A DNA stretch of 62,667 bases from Clostridiales bacterium (GCA_018374635.1 JAHAEW010000009.1:1-62667); one strand, 5' to 3'; counted from the stretch's first letter, positions 1-8,098 are shown. Notes: generated by a model from the sequence alone, not told the origin. Numbers and translations: made by a program.

Positions 1-1
1 A

Positions 2-85
2 GTTGAGCGTTACCTGAAGCGCCAGACCAAAACCTCTCTTCAGCGGCGGAAATCTTCCCCCAATATGGGTACGCACCTCTGCTGA
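2..85 (+). CDS. possible 3' end of a truncated gene (window edge)
   Basis: One frame is open from base 2 to a TGA at 83-85, giving 27 residues rich in Lys, Arg, Ser and Thr. A terminator-like hairpin follows at 131-159. This could be the tail of a gene that begins before the window, but the piece is too short to recognise and may be chance. Confidence 0.2.
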   Translation, partial: VERYLKRQTKTSLQRRKSSPNMGTHLC

Positions 86-130
86 CGCTGGTCCCTCTTT
101 TCCGCCGGGGGTGCACTGAGGGGGTGGTCT

Positions 131-170
131 GGAGGGGGAATCATCCCTGTTCCCCCTCCGGCGTTTTCTT
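131..170 (+). terminator. intrinsic terminator-like hairpin
   Basis: A perfect 10-bp stem (GGAGGGGGAA at 131-140 with TTCCCCCTCC at 150-159) is followed by a T-rich run. It would end transcription arriving from before the window on the plus strand. Confidence 0.5.
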
Positions 171-173
171 TCT

Positions 174-203
174 CCCCTCTTTCTTTTTGAAAAGAAAGAG
201 GGG
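174..203. terminator. near-perfect inverted repeat, possible terminator of the RHH gene
   Basis: CCCCTCTTTCTTTT (174-187) pairs with its complement at 190-203, leaving almost no loop. It lies downstream of the minus-strand gene at 245-406 and may end it, though there is no T tract. Sequence between this and 245 shows nothing further. Confidence 0.35.
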
Positions 204-244
204 TTCCCGCCGAACAGGCGCGCTCCCCGGGCGGGGCAAGTACA

Positions 245-406
245 TTAGGATGAGCGTTTCTGCTCCTCCAATGCCCGAAGGTGGGCTTTCAGGACCAGAT
301 TGATATAGCTGGACAGGGAGCGGTCCTCCCGCTCGGCCAAAGACTGAATCTGGATCAAAATAGGTTCATCCAAAGTAATGCTGACACTTTTTTTCAAAGG
401 CTTCAT
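245..406 (-). CDS. small ribbon-helix-helix (CopG/Arc-like) DNA-binding protein
   Basis: A 53-residue protein starting MKPLKKSVSITLDEPI. A short beta-strand segment (KKSVSITLD) is followed by two helices (PILIQIQSLAEREDR, SLSSYINLVLKAHLRALEEQ), the layout of the ribbon-helix-helix fold found in CopG-type repressors and antitoxins. A GAGGTG ribosome-binding site lies 4 bases before the ATG. It faces away from the small gene at 497-697 and shares a roughly 90-base promoter region with it. No toxin-like partner is adjacent, so an orphan regulator is likelier than a toxin-antitoxin pair. The role is inferred from fold only. Confidence 0.75.
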   Translation of the reverse strand: MKPLKKSVSITLDEPILIQIQSLAEREDRSLSSYINLVLKAHLRALEEQKRSS

Positions 407-451
407 GGTATCACCTCAGTAGTGGATGATACTATGTTTTGCGATTTATCT

Positions 452-480
452 TTGACTTATCATGTTTAATCGTGTAAAAT
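452..480 (+). promoter_or_regulatory. sigma-A promoter for the 497-697 gene
   Basis: TTGACT (452-457), 17-base spacer, TAAAAT (475-480). The -10 box overlaps the first in-frame ATG at 479, so transcription should begin at about 487, after that codon. Confidence 0.65.
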
Positions 481-496
481 GGTGTTGGTGATGAAA

Positions 497-697
497 ATGC
501 ACAGCAATGATTTTGAAGCGGCCTTCTCCGCCTTTCTGGAGCGGCATGAATACGACGAGGCGGAACATTACCTCTTCTCCATGGTACGCCTGGCCTTTGC
601 GGCCGGGTGGAAGGCGGCGGGAGGCAGCCCGCCCCAGGCGGAGCGCATTTTTGAGCTTCTGCCCCCCTTAAAACAGAACCCGGCGCCCACGGAGTAA
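497..697 (+). CDS. small hypothetical protein
   Basis: A 66-residue protein beginning MHSNDFEAAFSAFLER. An in-frame ATG exists at 479, but it sits inside the predicted -10 box. The ATG at 497 has GGTGAT a few bases upstream and is preferred. The sequence is acidic and helical, with a central YLFSMVRLAFAAGWKAAGG segment typical of small uncharacterised Clostridia proteins. There is no signal peptide, metal motif or recognisable domain. An intrinsic terminator follows at 680-720. Function unknown. Confidence 0.6.
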   Translation: MHSNDFEAAFSAFLERHEYDEAEHYLFSMVRLAFAAGWKAAGGSPPQAERIFELLPPLKQNPAPTE

Positions 698-722
698 CTC
701 CGCAGGCGCCGGTTTTGTTTTA
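680..722 (+). terminator. intrinsic terminator
   Basis: An 8-bp CCGGCGCC/GGCGCCGG stem (680-687 with 705-712) with an inner GGAG/CTCC pair is followed by TTTTGTTTT. It sits at the convergent end of the small gene and aspS, overlapping the end of the small gene. Confidence 0.75.
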
Positions 723-2507
723 TTCGGCAGGCTCGTCTTCTTTTTTGGTGCAGACGATGTTCAGCTCGTCCAGCTGCCTGGGGTCCACGAAGGAGGGCGC
801 ACCCATCATCAGGTCCTGGGCGTTTTTGTTCATGGGGAAGGGGATGATCTCCCGGATGGAGTCCTCCCCGGCCAGCAGCATGACCATGCGGTCCACGCCG
901 GGGGCAATGCCCGCATGGGGGGGCGCGCCGTAGGTGAAGGCGTTGTACATGGCGGGGAATTTGGCCTTCACGTCCTCCTCACCCAGACGGACCAGCTGGA
1001 AGGCCTCGATCATGATCTCGGGGTCGTGGTTCCGCACCGCGCCGGAGGAGAGCTCCACGCCGTTGCACACCAGGTCGTACTGGAAGGCGGTGATGGTGAG
1101 GGGGTCCACCTCGCCGGCGGCGGCCCGCTTGAGGATCTCCAGCCCGCCGTTGGGCATGGAGAAGGGGTTGTGGCAGAACTCCAGCTGGCCGGACTCCTCG
1201 CCCATCTCGTACATGGGGAAGTCCACGATCCAGCAGAACTCATAGCGCTCCTTGTCGAAGTGCCCGGGGGCCAGGGCGGCCGCCTGCTTGAGCAGGACGC
1301 CGGCCGTCTTCTGGGCGGTGAGCTTCTTGCCGGCGGTCAGGCCCACAAAGGTGTTGGGCTGGAGGTTCAGCGCGGCAATGACGGTCTCCTTGATGGGCTG
1401 GACGAACTTGGCGATGCCGCCCACGATCTCGCCCTTCTCGTCTAGGCGGAACCAGTAGGCCTTCTGGCCGGACTGGACCTCCACGTCGGCGCAGAGCTTG
1501 TCGATCTGCTTGCGGGTGGCGGTGAAGTTGGTGACGGGCACGGCCTTGACCGTATTGCCCTCAAAGGGGCCGAAGCCGCAGCCGGCCAGGACCTGGGTGG
1601 CATCCTGGACGGTCAGGTCGATGCGCAGGTCGGGCTTGTCGGTGCCGTACTTCTCCATGGCCTCCAGGTAGGGGATGCGCTGGAAGGGGGCGGAGGAGGC
1701 CGTGTTGTAGGCGCCGTACTTGGCGAAAATGGGGGGGAGCACGTCCTCCAGCACGGCGAACACGTCCTCCTGGTCGGCGAAGGCCATCTCCATATCCAGC
1801 TGGTAGAACTCGCCGGGGGAGCGGTCGCCCCGGGCGTCCTCATCCCGGAAGCAGGGGGCGATCTGGAAATACTTATCGAAGCCAGAGGCCATCAGCAGCT
1901 GCTTGAACTGCTGAGGAGCCTGGGGGAGGGCGTAGAACTTGCCGGGATGTTTTCTACTGGGCACCAGATAGTCTCTGGCTCCTTCCGGCGAAGAAGCGGT
2001 GAGGATGGGGGTGGTGATCTCCAGAAAGCCGTGGCCGATCATGGCGGCGCGGAGGGCGGCCACCACGTTGGAGCGCAGGATGATGTTCTGCTTCACCGCC
2101 GGGTTGCGCAGGTCCAGGTAGCGGTACTTCAGGCGGGCGGTCTCATCGGCCTCCCGGCTGCGGTTGATCTGGAAGGGAAGCTCGTTGTGGCGGCAGCGGC
2201 CCAGCACCTTGATCTCGGTGGGGACCACCTCGATGTCGCCGGTGTGGAGCTTGGGGTTCTTGGAATCCCGCTCCCGCACCACGCCGGTGATCCGGAGGGT
2301 GGACTCCTTGTTGAGGGGCTTGACCACGTTCATCATGTCCTCGGTCTCGATGACCACCTGGGTGGTGCCGTAGAAATCCCGCAGGACCAGGAAGGCGAAG
2401 TTCTGGCCCACCTCGCGGACATTCTCCAGGAAACCGGCCAGGGTAACGGTCTGGCCCACGTGCTCCATGCGGAGCTCGCCGCAGGTGTGCGTGCGGTTCT
2501 GTGTCAT
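720..2507 (-). CDS. aspS: aspartate--tRNA ligase
   Basis: A 595-residue class II aminoacyl-tRNA synthetase, full length for bacterial AspRS. The N-terminal OB-fold anticodon-binding domain (about 1-130) opens with TCGELRMEHVGQTVTLAGFLENVR. The catalytic core carries FRDEDARGDRSPGEF (motif 2), the bacterial insertion domain in the middle, and GIAPGVDRMVMLLAG (motif 3) near the end. GGAG lies 8 bases before the ATG. The gene is 77 bases downstream of hisS on the same strand and is probably cotranscribed under the hisS T-box. Whether it is discriminating or non-discriminating cannot be told by eye. Confidence 0.97.
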   Translation of the reverse strand: MTQNRTHTCGELRMEHVGQTVTLAGFLENVREVGQNFAFLVLRDFYGTTQVVIETEDMMNVVKPLNKESTLRITGVVRERDSKNPKLHTGDIEVVPTEIKVLGRCRHNELPFQINRSREADETARLKYRYLDLRNPAVKQNIILRSNVVAALRAAMIGHGFLEITTPILTASSPEGARDYLVPSRKHPGKFYALPQAPQQFKQLLMASGFDKYFQIAPCFRDEDARGDRSPGEFYQLDMEMAFADQEDVFAVLEDVLPPIFAKYGAYNTASSAPFQRIPYLEAMEKYGTDKPDLRIDLTVQDATQVLAGCGFGPFEGNTVKAVPVTNFTATRKQIDKLCADVEVQSGQKAYWFRLDEKGEIVGGIAKFVQPIKETVIAALNLQPNTFVGLTAGKKLTAQKTAGVLLKQAAALAPGHFDKERYEFCWIVDFPMYEMGEESGQLEFCHNPFSMPNGGLEILKRAAAGEVDPLTITAFQYDLVCNGVELSSGAVRNHDPEIMIEAFQLVRLGEEDVKAKFPAMYNAFTYGAPPHAGIAPGVDRMVMLLAGEDSIREIIPFPMNKNAQDLMMGAPSFVDPRQLDELNIVCTKKEDEPAE

Positions 2508-2584
2508 ACAATCAACTCCAAATCGTAATATAAAAAGGAAATATAACTAATAGGCTTGAAAATGCCCCCAGAAACTCGGAAAAC

Positions 2585-3937
2585 TCAGTTGTGGGGGTCC
2601 CGGATGGGGGCGCCCTGGGCCCGCTGGGCCAGACCCGCCCGGATGCGCGCGACAGCCTCGCCCACGCTCTGGGTGAGCTGCTCGCCGGTGGCCATGTCCT
2701 TGACGGCGGCCTTGCCCGCCTTCACCTCATCCTCGCCCAGGAAGACGACATAGGGGATGCCCAGCTTGTCGGCGTAGCCGATCTTCTGCTTGAACTTCTT
2801 GTTCTCGGTGTAGAGCTGGGTGCGGATGCCCGCCTCCCGCAGCTGGGTGGCCAGGGCGATGGCGGGGGAGAGGTCCTCGGTCATGGGGAGCACCAGCACA
2901 TCGGCGGGCGATGTGAGCAGGTCGTCGTTCAGGTACTTCTGGTCCTCCAGCACGAAGAAGAGCCGGGTCAGGCCGATGGAGATGCCCACGCCGGGAAGCT
3001 GCTTGTTGGTGTAATATTCCGCCAGGTTATCATACCGGCCGCCGGAGCAGATGGAGCCGATCTCCGGATGATCCAGCATGGCGGTCTCGTAGACGGTGCC
3101 GGTGTAGTAGTCCAGGCCCCGGGCAATGGTCAGGTCCACCTGATAGTTTTCTGAGGGGACCCCGAAGGCAGACATATAATTCACCACGGTGGAGAGCTCC
3201 TCCACGCCCCGGTCGAAGAGCTCGTTCTTCCCCTTGAGGGCGCTCAGGGCGGCCATGGGGTCGGCGGTGGAGAGGAGCTCCAGCAGCTGATCCGCGGCGG
3301 CGGCGGGGACGGAGAACTCGTCCACCAGCAGCGCCTTGACCTTTGCGGGGCCGATCTTCTCCAGCTTGTCGATGGTGCGCATCACGTCCCCGGCCTGCTC
3401 CTTCAGGCCCAGGAGCTCAAAGAGGCCGTTCAAGACCTTGCGGTTGTTCACCCGGATCTGGAAGCGCTTGAGGCCCAGGGCGGTGAAGGTCTTGTAGATG
3501 ATGGAGGGGATCTCCGCCTCGTTGATGATGTCCAGGGAGCCGTCCCCGATGACGTCGATGTCGGCCTGATAGAACTCCCGGAAGCGGCCGCGCTGGGCCC
3601 GCTCGCCCCGGTAGACCTTGCCGATCTGGAAGCGGCGGAAGGGGAAGGTCAGGTCCCCGGCGTGGAGGGCCACATACTTGGCCAGGGGCACGGTGAGGTC
3701 AAAGCGCAGGGAGAGGTCGCTGTCTCCCTTGGTGAAGCGGTAGATCTGCTTCTCGGTCTCGCCGCCGCCCTTGGCCAGCAGGACCTCGCTGGCCTCGATG
3801 GCGGGGGTGTCCAGAGGGGTGAAGCCGTAGAGGGAATAGGTCTTGCGCAGGGTCTCCACCATCCGGTCGAACTGGACCTGCCGGGCAGGCAGCAGCTCCA
3901 TAAAGCCGGAGAGGGTGCGGGGTTTGATCTGAGCCAT
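2585..3937 (-). CDS. hisS: histidine--tRNA ligase
   Basis: A 450-residue class II synthetase with the usual HisRS signatures: FRRFQIGKVYRGERAQRGRFREFYQADIDV (motif 2 region), the ARGLDYYTGTVYE histidine-binding loop, and a C-terminal anticodon-binding domain (about 335-430) starting DVLVLPMTEDLSP. AAGGAG precedes the ATG. It is the first gene of the hisS-aspS transcript, with a T-box leader directly upstream, so expression should rise when tRNA-His is uncharged. Confidence 0.97.
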   Translation of the reverse strand: MAQIKPRTLSGFMELLPARQVQFDRMVETLRKTYSLYGFTPLDTPAIEASEVLLAKGGGETEKQIYRFTKGDSDLSLRFDLTVPLAKYVALHAGDLTFPFRRFQIGKVYRGERAQRGRFREFYQADIDVIGDGSLDIINEAEIPSIIYKTFTALGLKRFQIRVNNRKVLNGLFELLGLKEQAGDVMRTIDKLEKIGPAKVKALLVDEFSVPAAAADQLLELLSTADPMAALSALKGKNELFDRGVEELSTVVNYMSAFGVPSENYQVDLTIARGLDYYTGTVYETAMLDHPEIGSICSGGRYDNLAEYYTNKQLPGVGISIGLTRLFFVLEDQKYLNDDLLTSPADVLVLPMTEDLSPAIALATQLREAGIRTQLYTENKKFKQKIGYADKLGIPYVVFLGEDEVKAGKAAVKDMATGEQLTQSVGEAVARIRAGLAQRAQGAPIRDPHN

Positions 3938-4002
3938 AGTGATTTCTCCTTTATAGAAGGATAATGGATGTGACGGGATATCCGTGTCGGGAGCGGGAAG
4001 AT

Positions 4003-4250
4003 AAAAAAACGCTTTCGTCCCATCTCCTATGGGACGAAAGCGTCAGCTTCCGTGGTGCCACCCATGTTCAGCGGAGGAACAGACCTCCGCCCTCTGGCCT
4101 TCACTGGTGCGGGAAGGGGACCGCGCCCGTCTCCGGGCCCGCTGGTAGGGCCGTCTCCCGTGTTCCTTGCCGTGGCGCGCTTGCAGCCCAAAGGCGCGCC
4201 TCTCTGTCCGGCGGTGTCCGCGGTACTTGCCCCGTCATAGCGGTCATGCC
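4003..4250 (-). ncRNA. T-box riboswitch leader of hisS-aspS
   Basis: On the minus strand the leader has the conserved T-box sequence GGGTGGCACCACGG (plus 4050-4063). A terminator of long stem and T7 tract (plus 4003-4043) comes next, 60-odd bases before hisS. Upstream lie an AGTA-containing Stem I and an apical GGCGCGCC/GGCGCGCC arm with an AGAGA loop. A GGAACACGGG stretch on the 3' side of Stem I offers CAC, a histidine codon, as the probable specifier. Uncharged tRNA should pair with the T-box and prevent termination. The T-box call is firm; the specifier is inference. Confidence 0.92.
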
Positions 4251-4255
4251 TCTAG

Positions 4256-4284
4256 ATAGTATCCCAAACCGGCCAAAAAGTCAA
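4256..4284 (-). promoter_or_regulatory. sigma-A promoter of the hisS T-box transcript
   Basis: Read on the minus strand: TTGACT (plus 4279-4284), 17-base spacer, TACTAT (plus 4256-4261). The -35 box covers the TGA stop codon (4281-4283) of the upstream gene. Transcription should start near 4249, at the T-box 5' end. Confidence 0.85.
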
Positions 4285-5153
4285 CTCCCAGCCGGAAAAA
4301 CCGGGACAAGATCAAAGGAACCGTAGGCAAGGGAGGAGCTGTTGTCCGGGGAGAAGGTCACCTCGCCGGCGGCAGCGGAGCTTCTCAGCTCCAGACCGCC
4401 GTCGGTGCGGCCAGCCACCCAGAAGAGGCAGGGCTCCTCCTGGCCGTCTCCGGAAAAGGCGCTCAGATCGGCCTGCCAGCTTCCGTCGGACTGCCTGGAC
4501 GCGGGGAAGGAGGCCAACAGCTCACCGGGCAGGCCCTCGTCCGTGGGATGGACGGCGCGGACCTCCACCTCCAGGGTGGAGAGGGTGAGGGGGGAGTCAG
4601 TGGAGTAGAAGGTGAGGTCCATCCGCGCCGGAAGGGTGGTGTTCTCCCACTCCCCGCTCAGGTAGAGAGAATCGCCCGAAAGGGTGGGGAGTGCCTCGGA
4701 ATAGCGCGTCTCCCCCCGCAGGATAGTCACCGACGGCTTGAGATCCCGCCGCAGGGAACAGGGGAGGGTGCCGGTGAGCCGCCCGTTCTCCTGGTAGGTC
4801 AGGGGGACGCTCTCCCCGGTATCCAGGGTGAGGAGTGCGCTGTCCCCCGGAGAGAATTCCTTGGGGACCAGAGAGACCGACAGGACCAGGCCGCCGTCCC
4901 GGTCGTCCAGCGTAGTCTCCACGCCGGTAAAGAGGCTGGCCTCAGCCGCCAGGGCGTCCCGGATGGTGGTCTCCTGGCTGGAGAGAGAGTGGCTGAATTC
5001 CTGGTTCCAGTGGAGCACCTGCTCCTGATAGTCATTCAGGCGGCGGGAGAGGTTTTCCACCTCACTGTGGAGGGAGAGGTTCATCCAGCCCAGGGCCAGA
5101 AACCCAATGCCCACCCCCAGGGCGGAGAGACGGTATCGTTTCTTGGGGTCCAT
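4281..5153 (-). CDS. membrane-anchored hypothetical protein
   Basis: A 290-residue protein. A basic start (MDPKKRYR) and one hydrophobic helix (about 8-25) are followed by a coiled-coil-prone stretch (about 28-75, HSEVENLSRRLNDYQEQV). The rest is a beta-rich domain with many Ser, Thr, Leu and Asp that should lie outside the membrane. GGAGG precedes the ATG. It is in the same direction as mgsA upstream and hisS downstream, but hisS has its own promoter at its stop codon. No family was recognised; an envelope-associated sensor or structural protein is possible. Confidence 0.75.
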   Translation of the reverse strand: MDPKKRYRLSALGVGIGFLALGWMNLSLHSEVENLSRRLNDYQEQVLHWNQEFSHSLSSQETTIRDALAAEASLFTGVETTLDDRDGGLVLSVSLVPKEFSPGDSALLTLDTGESVPLTYQENGRLTGTLPCSLRRDLKPSVTILRGETRYSEALPTLSGDSLYLSGEWENTTLPARMDLTFYSTDSPLTLSTLEVEVRAVHPTDEGLPGELLASFPASRQSDGSWQADLSAFSGDGQEEPCLFWVAGRTDGGLELRSSAAAGEVTFSPDNSSSLAYGSFDLVPVFPAGS

Positions 5154-5244
5154 AGGACGCCTCCTCTCTGAAAAAGCAAAATATTTTCCACAAAAAGAGC
5201 GCAGAATGTGGAAAACCGGGCCGCGGGAGACGGCCCGGCTGCAC

Positions 5245-5661
5245 TTAGGCGGTAAAAGGTTTGGTCTTGGGGTTGATGATATCTCTCCAGTCCAGATCGC
5301 CCCGCTCCAGACCGTGGATGAGCATCTCGGCGGTGGCCACGTTGGTGGCGAAGGGGATGTTGTACTGGTCGCACAGGCGGGTGATATAGTTGAGATCTGC
5401 CTCCAGGTCGGTGGACTGGGGATCGGAGAAGAAGAGCACCATATCGATCTCGTTGTAGGCGATGCGGGCGCCGATCTGCTGGCTGCCGCCGTGGGTGTGG
5501 GACAGGAAGAGGTTGACCGGCAGACCCGTGGCCTCGGCCACCAGCCGTCCGGTGGTGTTGGTGGCGCACAGGGTGTGCTTGGACAGGATGCCGCAGTAAG
5601 CGATGCAGAACTGCACCATCAGCTCTTTCTTGCGGTCATGGCTCATCAGGGCGATATTCAT
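5245..5661 (-). CDS. mgsA: methylglyoxal synthase
   Basis: A 138-residue protein of standard length. It converts dihydroxyacetone phosphate to methylglyoxal plus phosphate, a bypass of lower glycolysis under phosphate limitation. Family features seen are MSHDRKK near the start (phosphate-binding His/Lys), SHTHGGSQQIGARI, DMVLFFSDPQ with the catalytic Asp, and the C-terminal IPFATNVATAE. GAGGAG precedes the ATG. It follows the MinD-like gene by 43 bases on the same strand, so the two may share a transcript. Confidence 0.95.
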   Translation of the reverse strand: MNIALMSHDRKKELMVQFCIAYCGILSKHTLCATNTTGRLVAEATGLPVNLFLSHTHGGSQQIGARIAYNEIDMVLFFSDPQSTDLEADLNYITRLCDQYNIPFATNVATAEMLIHGLERGDLDWRDIINPKTKPFTA

Positions 5662-5704
5662 AACAGGACTCCTCTCGTGTTGAGAAATACGGGGGCGGAC
5701 CGGC

Positions 5705-6445
5705 TCACCGGATCCGCATCAAAGGGACCCGCTCACCGGTCAGGCGGCGGGCAATGTTGAGATAGGCACGGGCGGCGCCGTAGCGGGCCATCAGGATCAG
5801 GGGCTGCCCCCGGTTGGCGGCCAGCATGACCTGGGGGTCTTCGGGCACCACGCCCAGAAGGGGCAGGCCGGCAGCGTCCATGGCGTCGTCAATGGTGGTG
5901 TGGAGCTGCCGGAGCAGCTTGGGCTGCACCCGGTTGACCACCAGGTGCAGGGAACGGATGGAACGGCCCAGTTCCCCCACGGTGCGCTGGGCGTCCCGCA
6001 GGGCGGAGGCGTCGGTGGTGGAGACCACCAGCGCCCGGTCCGCGCCGCAGACCGACATACGAAACCCGCCGCCGAGACCGGCGGGGGCGTCCATCAGCAC
6101 ATAGTCGTAAGAGGCCTTGGCCTGTGCCAGGAAGGCGCGCAGCTTTTCCTCCGTGATCACATCCCGGGGCTGGGTCAGCGGCGCGGTGAGGAGATAGAGT
6201 CCCTGGATGACCGGATGGGCCACCGCTGCCTTTTCCAGCGTCGTGCGGCCGGACACCACGTCGGTAAAGTCCATCAGGGCGCGGTCGCTCATCCCCAGGG
6301 AGAGGTCCAGGTTGCGCAGTCCAATATCCATATCGATGCACAAAACCCGGTGTCCCAGTGCGGCCAGACAGGAGGCCACGCCGCCGGTGAGTGAGGTCTT
6401 GCCCGTCCCACCCTTGCCGGAGGTGATCGCAATTGCAGTTGACAT
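5705..6445 (-). CDS. MinD-like P-loop ATPase
   Basis: A 246-residue ParA/MinD-family ATPase with a deviant Walker A (SGKGGTGKTS, about 9-18), the VLCIDMDIGLRNLD Walker A' region and DYVLMDAPAGLG Walker B. The RNLDLSLG motif is the MinD type. The C-terminus ends RRLTGERVPLMRIR and lacks a clear amphipathic membrane-targeting helix, unlike classical MinD. No minC or minE is adjacent. AGGGAGG precedes the start. It may be a true MinD with a modified tail or a positioning ATPase for another cargo. Confidence 0.85.
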   Translation of the reverse strand: MSTAIAITSGKGGTGKTSLTGGVASCLAALGHRVLCIDMDIGLRNLDLSLGMSDRALMDFTDVVSGRTTLEKAAVAHPVIQGLYLLTAPLTQPRDVITEEKLRAFLAQAKASYDYVLMDAPAGLGGGFRMSVCGADRALVVSTTDASALRDAQRTVGELGRSIRSLHLVVNRVQPKLLRQLHTTIDDAMDAAGLPLLGVVPEDPQVMLAANRGQPLILMARYGAARAYLNIARRLTGERVPLMRIR

Positions 6446-6471
6446 GGGGTTGCCTCCCTTTCTGCCAGTCT

Positions 6472-6500
6472 AATGTATCATAAATTGCAGGAAAACACAA
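6472..6500 (-). promoter_or_regulatory. candidate promoter of the MinD-like gene
   Basis: On the minus strand: TTGTGT (plus 6495-6500), 17-base spacer, TACATT (plus 6472-6477), 27 bases before the start codon. Confidence 0.5.
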
Positions 6501-6559
6501 TGGTATTCCCCGGCAATTTTGTGCAAATTAGAAAAATGAAACCATTTTTTAGGTTTTCT

Positions 6560-7276
6560 TTATCTTATTGGTGATTTCTGTATTTTGGCCCACCTTCTAG
6601 GATAGCCTTTTGGGGTGGGGGAGGTCTTTTCCACCCGGACGATCCGGTGGGTGACCTCGGTCCCGGGGATGGTATAGTCCAGGCTGGGACGCAGAGTCCC
6701 GCCCAGCCTGACGACGCCGGCCGCGGCCCGGGAGAGCTCCTCCTCACAGTCCACCGCCTTCATGGCCAGGAACTGCCCGCCTGTCTTTACATAGGGGAGG
6801 CACAGCTCGCTGAGCAGTTCCAGCGGGGCCACCGCCCGGGAGGCCGCCAGGTCAAAACTGTCCCGCCAGCCGGTCTGGAGGGCCTGTTCCTCCGCCCGGG
6901 CGTGGAGGGTCTGGATGCCGGAGAGGCCCAGGGCCTGGGCCACCCCGCCCAGCCAGTCCAGCCGCTTGTTCAGGCTGTCCAGCAGCACTACGTCCAGGGA
7001 TGGGACCAGGATCTTGAGCACCATGCCGGGAAAGCCGGCTCCGGTGCCCACGTCGATGAGGCGCTTGTCCGCAAAGCTGGCGCAGGTGAGGAGGGCGGCA
7101 CAGTCCAGCATGTGGAGCTTGACCACCTGGTCGGGGTCGGTGATGGCGGTCAGGTTCATGACCTGGTTTTTTTCCAGCAGAAGCCGGCCGTATTCGGCCA
7201 GCTGTTCCGGGGCCTGGGCGGGCACCCGGTCCAGAAGGCCCAGAGCGGCCAGGCCCGCTTGAATTTGTTCTCTCAT
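6560..7276 (-). CDS. rsmG: 16S rRNA (guanine-N7)-methyltransferase G
   Basis: A 238-residue SAM-dependent methyltransferase that modifies G527 of 16S rRNA, also known as GidB. The SAM-binding core is seen as KRLIDVGTGAGFPGMVLKI (motif I), with NLTAITDPDQVVKLHMLDCAALL before it and DLAASRAVAPLELLSELCLPYVKTGG after it. Length is normal. GGGAGG lies before the ATG. It begins 4 bases after the stop of the small membrane gene upstream and belongs to an mscL-orf-rsmG run. Its nearness to noc/parA/parB is the usual origin-region synteny. Confidence 0.95.
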   Translation of the reverse strand: MREQIQAGLAALGLLDRVPAQAPEQLAEYGRLLLEKNQVMNLTAITDPDQVVKLHMLDCAALLTCASFADKRLIDVGTGAGFPGMVLKILVPSLDVVLLDSLNKRLDWLGGVAQALGLSGIQTLHARAEEQALQTGWRDSFDLAASRAVAPLELLSELCLPYVKTGGQFLAMKAVDCEEELSRAAAGVVRLGGTLRPSLDYTIPGTEVTHRIVRVEKTSPTPKGYPRRWAKIQKSPIR

Positions 7277-7280
7277 GTGC

Positions 7281-7607
7281 TCAGCCTCCCAGTGCGCCCA
7301 GGAGCGCCGTCACACCCAGCACCAGATTGACCAGACAGGCCGCGGCGGCCAGCACGGCCAGGAAGAGCATGGGGCGGCGCTTCTCGGCGCGGTATTTCAG
7401 AAAGGAGATGGCGGAGAGTCCGCCGCAGGCCGGGAAGAGCAGGATGCCCGGAATGCCGTGGAGCGGCTCCCCCGTAGCCAGATTATAGGTGGTGAGAAGG
7501 ACCAGGATGACCATATAGACGATGCCCATCCAGGCCAGGGCACGCTTGATGGGGGAGGCGGGGGTGTAGGTGGGCTTGCTCTCCCCGGGGATCTTGTCGT
7601 CCGGCAT
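7281..7607 (-). CDS. small integral membrane protein
   Basis: A 108-residue protein with about three hydrophobic segments (near 27-45, 53-70 and 82-105) and short charged loops containing KYRAEKRRP. Its ATG overlaps the mscL stop by one base (TAATG), so the two are probably translationally coupled, and rsmG follows 4 bases later. No family was recognised. Confidence 0.75.
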   Translation of the reverse strand: MPDDKIPGESKPTYTPASPIKRALAWMGIVYMVILVLLTTYNLATGEPLHGIPGILLFPACGGLSAISFLKYRAEKRRPMLFLAVLAAAACLVNLVLGVTALLGALGG

Positions 7608-8011
7608 TACGGTCTCTCCTTCAGCAGATCACGGATCTCGGTGAGCAGGATTTCCTCGTTGGAGGGGGCGGGAGGGGCGGCAGGGGCGGCAGGGGCCTCT
7701 TCCTTTTTCCGGTGGAAGATATTTAGCGCCTTGATCAGACAGAACAGGGCAAAGGCGGTGATGAGAAAGCTGAGCACCGTGTCCAGAAAATGTCCCACAG
7801 CCACCGGGCCGATGGTCCAGGCGGAAAGGGAGAGTCCGCTGGGGGTGAGCAGGCCCAGCAGCGGCATGAGCACATCGTTGGACAGGGAGTCGGCAATGGA
7901 CTTGAAAGCGCCGCCGATGATGACGCCCACCGCCAGATCCATCACATTGCCCCGGGCAATGAACTTGCGGAATTCGGCCAGAAAGCCGGTGGCTTTTTGA
8001 TGAACGGACAT
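7607..8011 (-). CDS. mscL: large-conductance mechanosensitive channel
   Basis: A 134-residue pore protein that releases solutes on hypo-osmotic shock. The N-terminal FRKFIARGNVMDLAVGVIIGGAF is the MscL signature and the first membrane helix (about 15-40). A periplasmic loop and a second helix (about 75-95, LDTVLSFLITAFALFCLIKAL) follow. The C-terminal bundle is reached through an Ala/Pro-rich linker and ends NEEILLTEIRDLLKE, as is typical. GAGG precedes the ATG. Confidence 0.96.
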   Translation of the reverse strand: MSVHQKATGFLAEFRKFIARGNVMDLAVGVIIGGAFKSIADSLSNDVLMPLLGLLTPSGLSLSAWTIGPVAVGHFLDTVLSFLITAFALFCLIKALNIFHRKKEEAPAAPAAPPAPSNEEILLTEIRDLLKERP

Positions 8012-8048
8012 GATGAAACCTCACAGTATGGAAAATAAAAAGGGGGGA

Positions 8049-8072
8049 GGGGCGGCGGAATTCCGCCGCCCC
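8049..8072 (-). terminator. intrinsic terminator after serS
   Basis: A 24-bp perfect palindrome (GGGGCGGCGGAA and its complement) is followed on the minus strand by TCCCCCCTTTTTATTTT. It separates serS from the mscL run. Confidence 0.8.
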
Positions 8073-8098
8073 GGGTCTTGCACTTGGATACGGCCGTC

